A stretch of DNA of 64,000 nucleotides, taken from the NCBI RefSeq assembly GCF_002310495.1, contig NZ_CP023344.1, forward strand, positions 744,001-808,000, written 5' to 3'. Below are positions 51,742 through 59,385 of the stretch, one piece after another. The stretch is from Nibricoccus aquaticus (GTDB taxonomy: Bacteria > Verrucomicrobiota > Verrucomicrobiia > Opitutales > Opitutaceae). Made by a program: the position numbers and the translations under genes. The first letter of the stretch is position 1. Each line of letters begins with the position of its first letter. Below the pieces are notes generated by a model. It was not told where the DNA came from, made no database searches, and saw only the letters and a program-made list of their open reading frames with translations.

Positions 51742-53952
51742 TCAATAACTCCACCGCAGTGTCGCCGTCACATTCCGCGGCTCGCCGTAGTTCGGATAAT
51801 CCAGCGTCGCCCAGTACTGATAATCCGTCGCGTTGCGCACGCTCAGCGTCGCCGTGAGATGATCGGTGAACCGGTAGTTCGCGAAGACATTGATCAAAGC
51901 AAACGACGCCTGCTCCGCCGTCGTCGTTCCCAGCAGCGGATGATTGATCCCGTACCCCGTCGCCTTGCCCTGCCAGTTCGCACCCGCGCCGACCGACAGC
52001 TTTTTCCACGCGCCCGGCAGTCGGTAGTTCGTGGAAAACTGTATCAGATGCTCGGGCACGTTCGCATACGTGAGATCGAGCGGATGACGGCGCGTGTTCA
52101 CGTTCGTGTAGCCCAGATTCGCCGTCCACTCCGGCAGGATGTAGCCCGACATCTCGAACTCCACGCCGCTGCTCTTCGTCCCATCCACGCCGATGTACGC
52201 GTCCGCCGTGCCATCCGGAATTTTCAACGTCCCGTCGCGCACCGCATAGTTGTCCTGCTTCGTCTCGAACACGCCGAACGACACCTGGAACCGCTTCGCG
52301 AAAAACTCCGCCTTGAGTCCGCCTTCCACGTTCGATCCCAGCACCGGCTTCAACAAATCTCCGTTGCGGTCCTTGTTACTCTGCGGCCGAAACACATCCG
52401 TGTAGCTCGCATAGGCCGACCACACCGCGTTGATGTCGTACACCACGCCGAGGTACGGCGTGACTTCATCGTTCACCTCATACGCCCCAGTCGCGCTCCG
52501 CGCTCCGCTCGGCGCATAGACATCCGTCCGTGTTTCCCACGAACTGAGCCGCGCGCCCACGATCACCGATAACGGATCCATCACTCGATAACGCAGCGAC
52601 GCATAAAACCCGCTCTGATCGGTCGTCGCCACCTGCTTGCCGCCAGTCTTAAGCACCGTCGGCATCGGCGCGTTGCCGTCGTACGTGCGGTAGTCGGGAA
52701 TCACGTACTGCCAGAGATAAGTGCCGCCCGTGATCGAATAAAAACTCGGCGACTCCGCCTCCAGATTGTTCATGTTCCAGCCGAGCACCACGTCGTGCTG
52801 CCGGCCAAACAGCTCCACCTTGCCCGTCGCGTACACGTCGAGATTGTCGCGTACATCCTCGGTCTCGCCGAGCCCCGCCAGCAGCCGCAGCCCGCCGCCC
52901 GTCGTCGGATTGGGAAACTGCCCCGCCCCCGAAGCCGTCGCGTAAACGCGCAGACTGAACACATAACCTTCCGTCCGGTTGTACGCCGCGCGGAGATTCC
53001 AGTTCTCACCCAGCTTCTGATCGAGCGTCACGAACGCCGTCTCCGACGTCCGGTCCCACTGCGTCCAGTTCGTGGAGAAATTCGTCCCCACCGGCAGATT
53101 CAGCTCCGAGCCGTCCGACGCGAACCGCGGCAGCGTTCCCCACATCGGCGCCGTCGGATCGTTGTCCTGATACTGATAACCCGCACCCAGCGTCGTCGTC
53201 GCCGTCACGTCGCCCTCGACCGACGCCATCCACGCGAGCTTCTTCTCCGCATAACGGTCGCGAAAACTCTCCGCATCCTGCGCCGCCACGACGAAACGGC
53301 TGCGAAACTTACCGTCCTGCGACAGCGGCACATTCACGTCCGTCTCCGCCCGATAAAAATCCCACGAGCCCACCGTCGCGCGCGCCGACGCCGCAAACGC
53401 TTTCCCCGCCCGCTTGCGCACGAGATTGATCGTCGCCGACGGGATGCCCGCGCCGCTCGTCAGCCCGTTCGCGCCGCGAATCACATCGATGCGCTCGTAC
53501 AACGCCGTGTCGTACTCCTGATTCGTCGAGCCGCTATACGTCGGAATCCCGTCCACCTGAAAATCCGTGATCTGGAATCCGCGCGCGAAGTAGAGCGGCC
53601 GCTGCGTGTCGTAGAACGACACATGCACGCCCGTCACATTCTTGAGCACGTCGTTCACGTTGAAGAGCGACTCCTCGTCCATCCGCAACCGCCCGATCGT
53701 GCTGATCGACTGCGGCGTCTCACGGATCGTGAGAGCGAGGCGCGTCGAAGCGACCATCGGCGCGCTCCCGACCTGCGAATCGCTCACCTCGAGTTTTTCG
53801 AGCGCGATCACCTCTCCCTCAGAGCTGGCCGCCGGAGCGTTCGGCCCCTTCGGAGTTTCTTGCGTGAGCGCCGAAACGGCGCTGAGCGCAACCAGCACAG
53901 AGCCCGCGACAACACGCGCAGGCCGGGAGAACTTTCCAAACGATGTCTTCAT
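51742..53952 (-). CDS. TonB-dependent siderophore receptor
   Basis: 736 residues from ATG 53952, with a signal peptide (to about residue 30, ALSAVSALTQE). A plug domain (about 55-185) contains the receptor-type IRETPQSISTIGRLRMDEE and the DVLKNVTGVHV motif, then the 22-strand barrel. The C-terminus ends in an aromatic residue (RNVTATLRWSY), as outer-membrane proteins do. This FhuE/FpvA-like class imports ferric hydroxamate or similar siderophores with TonB energy. A tandem operator lies 37 bp upstream of the start. Confidence 0.94.
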   Translation of the reverse strand: MKTSFGKFSRPARVVAGSVLVALSAVSALTQETPKGPNAPAASSEGEVIALEKLEVSDSQVGSAPMVASTRLALTIRETPQSISTIGRLRMDEESLFNVNDVLKNVTGVHVSFYDTQRPLYFARGFQITDFQVDGIPTYSGSTNQEYDTALYERIDVIRGANGLTSGAGIPSATINLVRKRAGKAFAASARATVGSWDFYRAETDVNVPLSQDGKFRSRFVVAAQDAESFRDRYAEKKLAWMASVEGDVTATTTLGAGYQYQDNDPTAPMWGTLPRFASDGSELNLPVGTNFSTNWTQWDRTSETAFVTLDQKLGENWNLRAAYNRTEGYVFSLRVYATASGAGQFPNPTTGGGLRLLAGLGETEDVRDNLDVYATGKVELFGRQHDVVLGWNMNNLEAESPSFYSITGGTYLWQYVIPDYRTYDGNAPMPTVLKTGGKQVATTDQSGFYASLRYRVMDPLSVIVGARLSSWETRTDVYAPSGARSATGAYEVNDEVTPYLGVVYDINAVWSAYASYTDVFRPQSNKDRNGDLLKPVLGSNVEGGLKAEFFAKRFQVSFGVFETKQDNYAVRDGTLKIPDGTADAYIGVDGTKSSGVEFEMSGYILPEWTANLGYTNVNTRRHPLDLTYANVPEHLIQFSTNYRLPGAWKKLSVGAGANWQGKATGYGINHPLLGTTTAEQASFALINVFANYRFTDHLTATLSVRNATDYQYWATLDYPNYGEPRNVTATLRWSY

Positions 53953-53988
53953 GGGAAAGGCGAAGTATCCCAATTCGCCGCCCAAAAA

Positions 53989-54030
53989 TTCCACCTGCCC
54001 CCGGCCAATAGCCGCCTGCTGACGGCCAAA
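53989..54030 (-). promoter_or_regulatory. Tandem 21-bp direct-repeat operator of the TonB receptor
   Basis: On the minus strand, TTTGGCCGTCAGCAGGCGGC is followed one 21-bp turn later by ATTGGCCGGGGGCAGGTGGA. The conserved core of each is TTGGCCGnnnGCAGG. The second copy is followed by 19 nt and GATACT, then 11 nt to the ATG. The same layout occurs at 54754-54795. AraC-family activators bind such 21-bp-spaced direct repeats next to the -35 position, and an AraC gene is adjacent. Confidence 0.7.
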
Positions 54031-54085
54031 AAAAAACGCCGGCGATAAAGCTGGCGTCACGAATCACAAAAACGGCGCAGCTCGC

Positions 54086-54718
54086 TCAGCTCTTCACATC
54101 GAACGTCAGCGTGAATACATGCCGCACGCCTTCGTACGCGCGCCCATCGAGCTCGCCCGCCTTCTTCTCCAGATGCCCGACCTCGATCACCGCCTGCCCC
54201 GGCCACGGCGTCTCGATCGTAACCTTGCCCGCCGCATCCGTTTTCCAGGTACGGCTCCAACCCGACGACGTGAACAGCACCACATCCGCATCCGCGAGAG
54301 GCGCACCGTGCAGCAGCAACGTGAAGCGGTTGCTGTCCGCCGCGACCGGCACCAGCTCCAGCTCGAACTTCCCCGCCGTCTCCGTGCGCCCCAGCTTCGC
54401 CTGATAAAACGAAACGCTCTTCGCCTTCTCGCCGAAGTACGTGTTCGTCAGCCGCACATCGCCCGCCACACCGCCCGCCGCGATGTTGATCCGGTCATTC
54501 GCCCGAGTCACCGCGAGCTCCTTGCCGTCCGCCGCGAACGCCTTCGGCTTCGCGATGAGTTTTAGATAACCCTCCTCCGTCTCGCGCACATTCGCCGCCC
54601 ACTCGCCAAAGTACGCCGCCGTCCCACCCGACGCGTCGCGCTCGATCCAGACAAAATGCGCCCGCAGCGGCAACGAGGCCGCGACCAAGAGGAGAAATGT
54701 AACGAAATAATTTTTCAT
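54086..54718 (-). CDS. DUF4198 periplasmic protein
   Basis: 210 residues from ATG 54718, signal peptide MKNYFVTFLLLVAASLPLRA. The DUF4198 pattern is seen as HFVWIERDASGGTAAYFGEW and a late IEVGHLEKKAGELDGRAYE with a C-terminal HVFTLTFDVKS. Members are periplasmic metal-related proteins, often with Ni/Co or iron uptake genes. Here it lies between the regulator and the receptor and has its own tandem operator 36 bp upstream. Confidence 0.83.
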   Translation of the reverse strand: MKNYFVTFLLLVAASLPLRAHFVWIERDASGGTAAYFGEWAANVRETEEGYLKLIAKPKAFAADGKELAVTRANDRINIAAGGVAGDVRLTNTYFGEKAKSVSFYQAKLGRTETAGKFELELVPVAADSNRFTLLLHGAPLADADVVLFTSSGWSRTWKTDAAGKVTIETPWPGQAVIEVGHLEKKAGELDGRAYEGVRHVFTLTFDVKS

Positions 54719-54753
54719 AGGGACGCCCATCATCCCACGCCTCGCCCGCCCGC

Positions 54754-54795
54754 TTCCACCTGCCCCCGGCCAATTCTCACCTGCGCGCGGCCAGC
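54754..54795 (-). promoter_or_regulatory. Tandem 21-bp direct-repeat operator of the DUF4198 gene
   Basis: Minus-strand copies GCTGGCCGCGCGCAGGTGAG and ATTGGCCGGGGGCAGGTGGA lie one 21-bp turn apart, followed by 19 nt, GATGAT, and 10 nt to the ATG. The proximal copy is identical over 21 bp to that of the receptor gene. The distal copy overlaps the last six codons and stop of the AraC gene. Confidence 0.7.
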
Positions 54796-55664
54796 TGAAA
54801 TTCCTTCGGATTCATCCCGAACTGACGCCGGAACGCGGAGGCAAAATTACTCGGGTTGCTGTACCCGACCATCGTCGCCGCCTCGATCACCGTCGCCTCG
54901 CCCGACTGCAACAACTCCCGCGCGCTCTCCATGCGCAACCTGCGCAGATGCTCGAAAACCGTCGTCCCGAAAACCTGCCGGAATCCCCGCTTCAGCGTCG
55001 TCTCGCTCAGCCCCGCCTCGCACGCCAGCGCCTCCAGCAACGGCGTCTCCTCGATCCTCCGCTCCAACGCCGCCGCCGCCGCCCGCACCCGCGTCTCCGT
55101 CTCAGACATCAACGCCGTCGGCCTCGCCTCTCCCGCCGTGATGAACTCCACCAGCAGATCGTGACAGCGCGCCGCCAACACCAGCATCCGGCACGCCCCC
55201 GCCAGCGGACACCGCCGCACCGACTCCATCGCCATCCGCGCCGCCGCCGTCAGCGCCCTCTCCCGCCCCATCTCCAAAACGACCTCGCGAAAAATCTCCC
55301 GCCGCACGTCGCCGCTCAGTTCCACGATCAGATGAAACGCCACCGCCCTCGCCGCGTCGCGCACCCGCCCCAGCTCTTCACGCCGCAACGCCACCATCCA
55401 CCCCATCGCGCCCGCCGGATTTCCCGCGCACGCCGCCGCCCCGCTCGCACGCGCCTCCTTCAACGCGAAAAAAAAACACACCGTCTCGTCCTCACCCGGC
55501 CCACCGCCCTCCACGTCTTCCCCACACAACCCGTCTTCACTCCAGCGCACCGTCATCCCCGGCCGCAAAACCTGCATCCCCGCCCCGCGATCCACCGCGC
55601 ACACCGGCAGTGCAACCGCCTGTGTCCGCGAGGCGCGCTCATCGGCGAATGAAAGCAGTGTCAT
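54777..55664 (-). CDS. AraC-family transcriptional regulator (PchR-like)
   Basis: 295 residues from ATG 55664. The N-terminal ~190 residues form a sensor domain with a TVRWSEDGLCGED block. The C-terminal double helix-turn-helix is clear: LACEAGLSETTLKRGFRQVF and EAATMVGYSNPSNFASAFRR then FGMNPKEFQ. Regulators of this type (PchR, AlcR) switch on ferric-siderophore receptors when the siderophore is bound. Its stop overlaps the downstream tandem operator. It is probably the activator of the 53989 and 54754 sites. Confidence 0.88.
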   Translation of the reverse strand: MTLLSFADERASRTQAVALPVCAVDRGAGMQVLRPGMTVRWSEDGLCGEDVEGGGPGEDETVCFFFALKEARASGAAACAGNPAGAMGWMVALRREELGRVRDAARAVAFHLIVELSGDVRREIFREVVLEMGRERALTAAARMAMESVRRCPLAGACRMLVLAARCHDLLVEFITAGEARPTALMSETETRVRAAAAALERRIEETPLLEALACEAGLSETTLKRGFRQVFGTTVFEHLRRLRMESARELLQSGEATVIEAATMVGYSNPSNFASAFRRQFGMNPKEFQLAARR

Positions 55665-55695
55665 GACGATAACGCCCCGAAGTCTCCGGCCACGC

Positions 55696-55788
55696 TCAGT
55701 GCAACGAGAGCACAAACGCCGCCAGCAACGCCAGCGACAGCGCCAGGCAAAGCGTGAAACGCAGCGAATAAGCGACGTCGGCTCTCAT
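55696..55788 (-). CDS. 30-residue single-span membrane peptide
   Basis: Short frame MRADVAYSLRFTLCLALSLA then LLAAFVLSLH, stop at 55696. A GAGGAACGG ribosome-binding site lies at the right distance before the ATG at 55788. It begins 10 bp after the flavodoxin stop and ends 31 bp before the AraC start, in the same direction. One hydrophobic helix of ~20 residues. Too short for standard gene prediction. Function unknown; candidates are a small anchor or a membrane-bound partner of the flavodoxin. Confidence 0.65.
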   Translation of the reverse strand: MRADVAYSLRFTLCLALSLALLAAFVLSLH

Positions 55789-55798
55789 GATCCGTTCC

Positions 55799-56275
55799 TC
55801 AGCGCGTCAGGCTCGCCGCTTCCTTTAACACATCGCCCACCAGCGGAAACACCCGGTTCTCCCACTCCGCGTACGTGTCGTCGAAATCCAGATCCGCCTC
55901 GATCCGCTCGTGCAACCGCTGCGCCCCGAGCGACACCAGCCGCTCGTCCAGCTTCCGCGCAAACGCGTTGAAATCGGAATAGTCTTTGTCGCCGAGCCCA
56001 AGGATCGCAAAGCGCAACGCAGGCAGCGCGGGCGCGGAATCTTTCTCCAGATCATAGTGGAAATCGCACGCATCCGCCGGCGGCTCGCCGTCGCCCCACG
56101 TCGAAACGATGAAGAGCGCGAGCGTCTCCGCACCGAGATCCGCCGGCTTCACCTCCGACAGATTGATGAGCCGCGCGCTCCACCCTTCGTTGAGGGCGCG
56201 TTCATGCGCGCGACGCGCAAGCGTCTCGGCGTTGCCGGTCATGGTGGCGTAGTAGATGGCGAGTGAGTTTTGCAT
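55799..56275 (-). CDS. Flavodoxin-domain protein
   Basis: 158 residues from ATG 56275. The FMN-binding pattern is readable: YYATMTGNAETLARRAHERA (phosphate loop), LFIVSTWGDGEPPADACDFH (the 50s loop), and FAILGLGDKDYSDFNAFARK (the 90s loop). This matches the MioC/CysJ-type flavodoxins. It carries single electrons in the cytoplasm, and a place in an iron cluster suggests a donor for ferric-siderophore reduction. It is followed by the 30-residue peptide. Confidence 0.9.
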   Translation of the reverse strand: MQNSLAIYYATMTGNAETLARRAHERALNEGWSARLINLSEVKPADLGAETLALFIVSTWGDGEPPADACDFHYDLEKDSAPALPALRFAILGLGDKDYSDFNAFARKLDERLVSLGAQRLHERIEADLDFDDTYAEWENRVFPLVGDVLKEAASLTR

Positions 56276-56304
56276 GATGAAAAAAAATGCTCGGACCGAA
56301 AAAT

Positions 56305-56640
56305 TCACGCCGTCTTCCGCCTCCGTGAAACCCGCGGCGGCGCAGGCGCGAAGGTATTTTCGCCGCGCACCAGCACGCTCACCCGCGCGCTCGGGCAGAA
56401 ACACGCCAGCCGGCACGCCAGGCACCACACGCGATGCTGCGCCTCCGCCAGTTCGACCGGCAGATGCAGCGTGAGCGACGGCTCCACGCAGTCCGCACCG
56501 ATCGCGAGGGTCCGCGCGATCAGCGCCTGCCCCACATCACGCGCGCACACCGCCGCGATCTCCGCCAGCGCCGCCGCCTGCGACGAACGCGGCGCATGGA
56601 TCTCGCAGATGATCGGCAGCGATTCGACCCGCGCACTCAT
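56305..56640 (-). CDS. Small Cys-rich protein, unknown function
   Basis: 111 residues from ATG 56640, whose first base overlaps the preceding stop (ATGA). N-terminus MSARVESLPIICEIHAPRSS, helix-forming middle, and a CLACRLACFCPSARVSVLVR segment with four Cys in eight residues, a possible metal or iron-sulfur site. No recognised family. It lies directly upstream of the flavodoxin. Confidence 0.65.
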   Translation of the reverse strand: MSARVESLPIICEIHAPRSSQAAALAEIAAVCARDVGQALIARTLAIGADCVEPSLTLHLPVELAEAQHRVWCLACRLACFCPSARVSVLVRGENTFAPAPPRVSRRRKTA

Positions 56641-56807
56641 GCCCGCCCCCCGCCCTGAAAATCAATCCCCCGGATCACGAAAACCACACCGTCTTCCAGC
56701 CGCGATTGGCCCCCCACGCCAACTCCGAATCCTTCAACAAATCCCCAGTTGCTCCCCGCCTCGACCCACACAACTGGCGGCCATGATTCATTAAGATCGA
56801 GTCTCAT
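56637..56807 (-). CDS. 56-residue protein opening the iron cluster
   Basis: Frame from ATG 56807, MRLDLNESWPPVVWVEAGSN to TGA at 56637, overlapping the next gene by 4 bp (GCATGAGT), a hallmark of translational coupling. It is Gly/Val/Trp-rich with two or three beta-like strands (EDGVVFVIRGIDF). Below usual length cut-offs. No known family. As the first gene after the AT-rich operator region it should be the first translated product. Confidence 0.7.
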   Translation of the reverse strand: MRLDLNESWPPVVWVEAGSNWGFVEGFGVGVGGQSRLEDGVVFVIRGIDFQGGGRA

Positions 56808-56873
56808 TTTCACATCTAGTGAGACACGGCCTTAATGATCCGCCGTCAAGTCAGATTATGAGAACCGATCTCA
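56802..56873. promoter_or_regulatory. TGAGA/TCTCA palindromes at the head of the iron cluster
   Basis: TGAGA-accga-TCTCA at 56859-56873 is a palindrome with 5-nt spacing, and TCTCA ... TGAGA at 56802-56824 is a second, wider one that includes the ATG region. On the minus strand the first overlaps a CATAAT -10-like box. The pattern resembles part of a Fur box (TGAGAAT...), and the block is clearly more AT-rich than its surroundings. Binding protein not known. Confidence 0.45.
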
Positions 56874-56937
56874 AATTCACATTAAGCCTCTAAGGAAGAA
56901 TGTGTTAATCGACGTGATTGCTAAGTCCAAAACCCGC

Positions 56938-58149
56938 CTAGGCCAGACACGCCTCCAGCGCCGCCGTGATTTTACCTTCCTCCAACCCTGTCCCAATAAA
57001 CACCAACTCCTGCCGCCGGTCCCCCTGCGGCTCCGCCCAGACCGCCTGAATCGCCTCCGGCCGCTCGTCCATCCGCACCTTCCCGCTCCCGACCAGCGCC
57101 GCCCACCAATAATTCAGATAATCCATCCGCGCCACGCCCCCCGCGACCGACAAAAACCCCATCTCATCCGGCCGCTCTCGCGTCCAAAAAAAGCCCTTCG
57201 CACGCAACAACCCCTCCGCCTCATTTACCAAAAACGCCCGCAACTTCTCCTCCACGAAAGGCCGCCGCGCCTGATAGATCACCGTCCGAATCCCAAACTT
57301 CCGCTCATGCTCCGGCACCGCATTCGTCGTGGCCGCCTTGCGCGCATTGATCACCACGCCCGCCACTCCTGCCGCGCCGCCCGCCGGAGCAAGCCGGTTG
57401 AGCGTCCTTAGCCACGTCGCGGCCTTCAGCGTTTCCTGCGCATCGAAACGCCGCCGCCCCAGCAAAAACCCCTCATCCACCCGCCCCTGCTCCGCCCGCA
57501 CGATCTCCGCGCGCTCATTCAATCCCCGCAAAACCCCCTCCAGCTCCGCCAGTTCCGTCTCCGGGGCCAGATCGCATTTATTGAGCACCAGCACGTCCGC
57601 GCACTCCGCCTGCTCCAGCATCAACTCAAACACCGGCCGCGTCCCGCCGGGCGCGGGAAACTCCCGGTGCCCACGTTCCTGATACGCACGCCACTCCCGC
57701 AAAAAATGCGCCGCGTCGATCACGCTCACCAGCGCCGACAGCCGCGCGAAATCCGACAGACTCCGCCCAAACGGATTCTTCTGCGTGAACAACGCCGCCA
57801 CGCCCCTCGGCTCCGCCACGCCCGTCGTCTCCACCAGGATATGCTCGTAGTCCCCCGTCGCCGCCAGCTCCGCCAGCGCCTCGCCGAGTTCATCGCGACT
57901 CGAACAGCACACGCACCCATTACCCAGATCGATGATCTTCCGCCCCTCACTTCCCGCTCCGTCGCCGCCTTCGCTCCCCCGCACCAGCGACACGTCGATG
58001 TTCAGCGACGCCACATCATTCACCACCACCGCCCACTTTCGCCCCGCCGCCTGCGTCAGCAGATGCGTGAGCAACGTCGTCTTCCCCGCCCCGAGGAAGC
58101 CGCAAAAAACCGTCACCGGCGGGCGCGCGATTGAACAAGTATCCGACAT
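56938..58149 (-). CDS. COG0523 (CobW/ZigA-type) metal-chaperone GTPase
   Basis: 403 residues from ATG 58149; a TTG at 58161 is an alternative start. The P-loop GFLGAGKTT is at 17-25, the metal motif GNGCVCC at 76-82, with NKCD for guanine and a C-terminal CobW_C domain. Such GTPases deliver zinc or cobalt to target proteins and are usually made under zinc limitation. Two genes upstream on the same strand are small and metal-related, so these form a cluster. Confidence 0.9.
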   Translation of the reverse strand: MSDTCSIARPPVTVFCGFLGAGKTTLLTHLLTQAAGRKWAVVVNDVASLNIDVSLVRGSEGGDGAGSEGRKIIDLGNGCVCCSSRDELGEALAELAATGDYEHILVETTGVAEPRGVAALFTQKNPFGRSLSDFARLSALVSVIDAAHFLREWRAYQERGHREFPAPGGTRPVFELMLEQAECADVLVLNKCDLAPETELAELEGVLRGLNERAEIVRAEQGRVDEGFLLGRRRFDAQETLKAATWLRTLNRLAPAGGAAGVAGVVINARKAATTNAVPEHERKFGIRTVIYQARRPFVEEKLRAFLVNEAEGLLRAKGFFWTRERPDEMGFLSVAGGVARMDYLNYWWAALVGSGKVRMDERPEAIQAVWAEPQGDRRQELVFIGTGLEEGKITAALEACLA

Positions 58150-58157
58150 CGCCCCAC

Positions 58158-58466
58158 TCAACTCCTCTTCGCAGGCGTGGCGAGCGTCTGCATCACCATC
58201 ATCTTAGTCACCGCCACGCGCGGCCGCGTAAACCGCCAGCTCCGCGTCTCGCCCTCCGCCGCGAACACCGCGACCACCGTCTCCACCAGCGGACACCCCG
58301 CATCCACGCACGCGATTTCACTCACCGTCACCACATCGTCCTCGCCCAGCCGCAACACCTCACGCGTCCACCGCTTGATCGCCTCCGCATATGACGGATC
58401 GATCACAGCCGCAATCGCCGCGCCTTCGCCACCCGACTCATTCGCAGGAATAAACCGATGCGTCAC
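58158..58466 (-). CDS. Small protein of zinc-responsive type, conserved hypothetical
   Basis: 102 residues from GTG 58466, with a GGAGGG ribosome-binding site 8 bp upstream. The longer frame to 58541 would translate a repeat (family B) and is rejected. The VSEIACVDAGCPLVETVVAV segment with its two cysteines is typical of small proteins often encoded next to COG0523 genes. The stop is 8 bp before the GTPase start, so they are translationally linked. Function not known. Confidence 0.7.
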   Translation of the reverse strand: MTHRFIPANESGGEGAAIAAVIDPSYAEAIKRWTREVLRLGEDDVVTVSEIACVDAGCPLVETVVAVFAAEGETRSWRFTRPRVAVTKMMVMQTLATPAKRS

Positions 58467-58486
58467 GGCCTCATCCCTCCGCCCGT

Positions 58487-58519
58487 CTTCCTTTGCGCCT
58501 TCGCGTCTTTGCGTGAGCC
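58487..58519 (+). repeat. Phrase repeat, family B (CTTTGCGNCTTNGCG)
   Basis: CCTTTGCGCCTTCGCGTCTTT then GCGTGAG, three copies of a TTTGCG phrase, matching 17725-17752. It lies just upstream of the GTG start of the 102-residue gene. Confidence 0.7.
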
Positions 58520-58587
58520 ATTCCACCCACCGCCTCCGCACGCCCCGATCGACATATTCCCAAAGCGCATGCCCACAGTCGCGCGTC

Positions 58588-59085
58588 TCAATGCCCGTGA
58601 TCGTCCGATCCCTTGGGAAAATTAAACTTCACGTCGGTGAACTTCGCTCCCCGGATCTCGATCCCCGGGACAACCACCTCGAACTGCTCCGCCGTCTTCA
58701 CCCACTCCGCCTGCGCGACGAATTGCGATGTGCTCCCCACCGTCTCCCCCGTCGCCGCATTCGCTGTCGCCATCATCGTCAGCGGCTGCGCCACACCCTT
58801 TACCGTAGCGACGAGAGCGATCACCGGCATCGGCACGCGCACGAAATTCTCCGCGTGCCCATCCAGCAGATACACAGTCAGCGTGCCCGCCCCCGCATCG
58901 CGCACCAGCTCCAGGTTATATTGATGATCCCCAAGCTCCACCAAGGTCCCGCCATGCGGGGCCGTGTGATGATGATGCGCGTGCGAATGCCCATCGCCAC
59001 CCGACTTCTTTGAACAGCCCGCGCCCGCCACCAACGCCACCGCTGCTCCGATCACCAACACCAATACTTTGATTTTTTTCGTCAT
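58588..59085 (-). CDS. His-rich lipoprotein, periplasmic metal-binding
   Basis: 165 residues from ATG 59085. The N-terminus KKIKVLVLVIGAAVALVAGA is followed by GC, a lipobox, so Cys24 would carry the lipid. Then comes the metal-binding run GDGHSHAHHHHTAPHGGTLV, seven His within 20 residues. A beta-rich domain (about 45-155) follows and the protein ends in another His (SDDHGH). It probably buffers zinc in the periplasm and works with the two downstream genes. Confidence 0.82.
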   Translation of the reverse strand: MTKKIKVLVLVIGAAVALVAGAGCSKKSGGDGHSHAHHHHTAPHGGTLVELGDHQYNLELVRDAGAGTLTVYLLDGHAENFVRVPMPVIALVATVKGVAQPLTMMATANAATGETVGSTSQFVAQAEWVKTAEQFEVVVPGIEIRGAKFTDVKFNFPKGSDDHGH

Positions 59086-59199
59086 GGGATAAAGGGATGC
59101 CGCACCGCGCGGCGTTTCACAAAGCGCCAACCCTACTAAAACCGTCAAGCCCCCAACCGCGTGGGCAAAGCTCCACACGCGGCCGCCCTCCATTTCTCC

Positions 59200-59308
59200 C
59201 AATCCTGCTAATCTTCTCAATCCTGTCCAAAACTCAGCCCTCAGCCGTTCAGCATTTTTGCGATATTTCCGAATCCATGCCCATCCGTGCAATCCGTGGT
59301 TAGAAAAA
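59200..59308 (+). repeat. Composite phrase repeat array (families C, D, A)
   Basis: In order: CAATCCTGCTAATCTTCTCA and AATCCTGTCCAAAA (C, 59200-59231); TTCAGCATTTTTGCGATATT (D, from 59240); CATCCGTGCAATCCGTGGTT (A, 59282-59301) and a T/A tail. The 109-bp array fills most of the divergent promoter gap between the lipoprotein and the gene at 59386. Confidence 0.7.
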
Positions 59309-59385
59309 ATCCCGCCGCCCTTCTTGCCCCCCCGCCAAAACCCCTTTGCTTCCGGCACACTCCTCCGCAACAACACCGCCCGCGC

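Noticed and set aside
52795-54048. A 417-codon plus-strand frame opposite the TonB receptor
   Set aside because: Arg-rich composition with no domain. The receptor on the other strand explains the region.
58467-58541. A longer start for the 102-residue gene
   Set aside because: The added codons translate a family-B intergenic repeat, and the GTG at 58466 has a proper ribosome-binding site.
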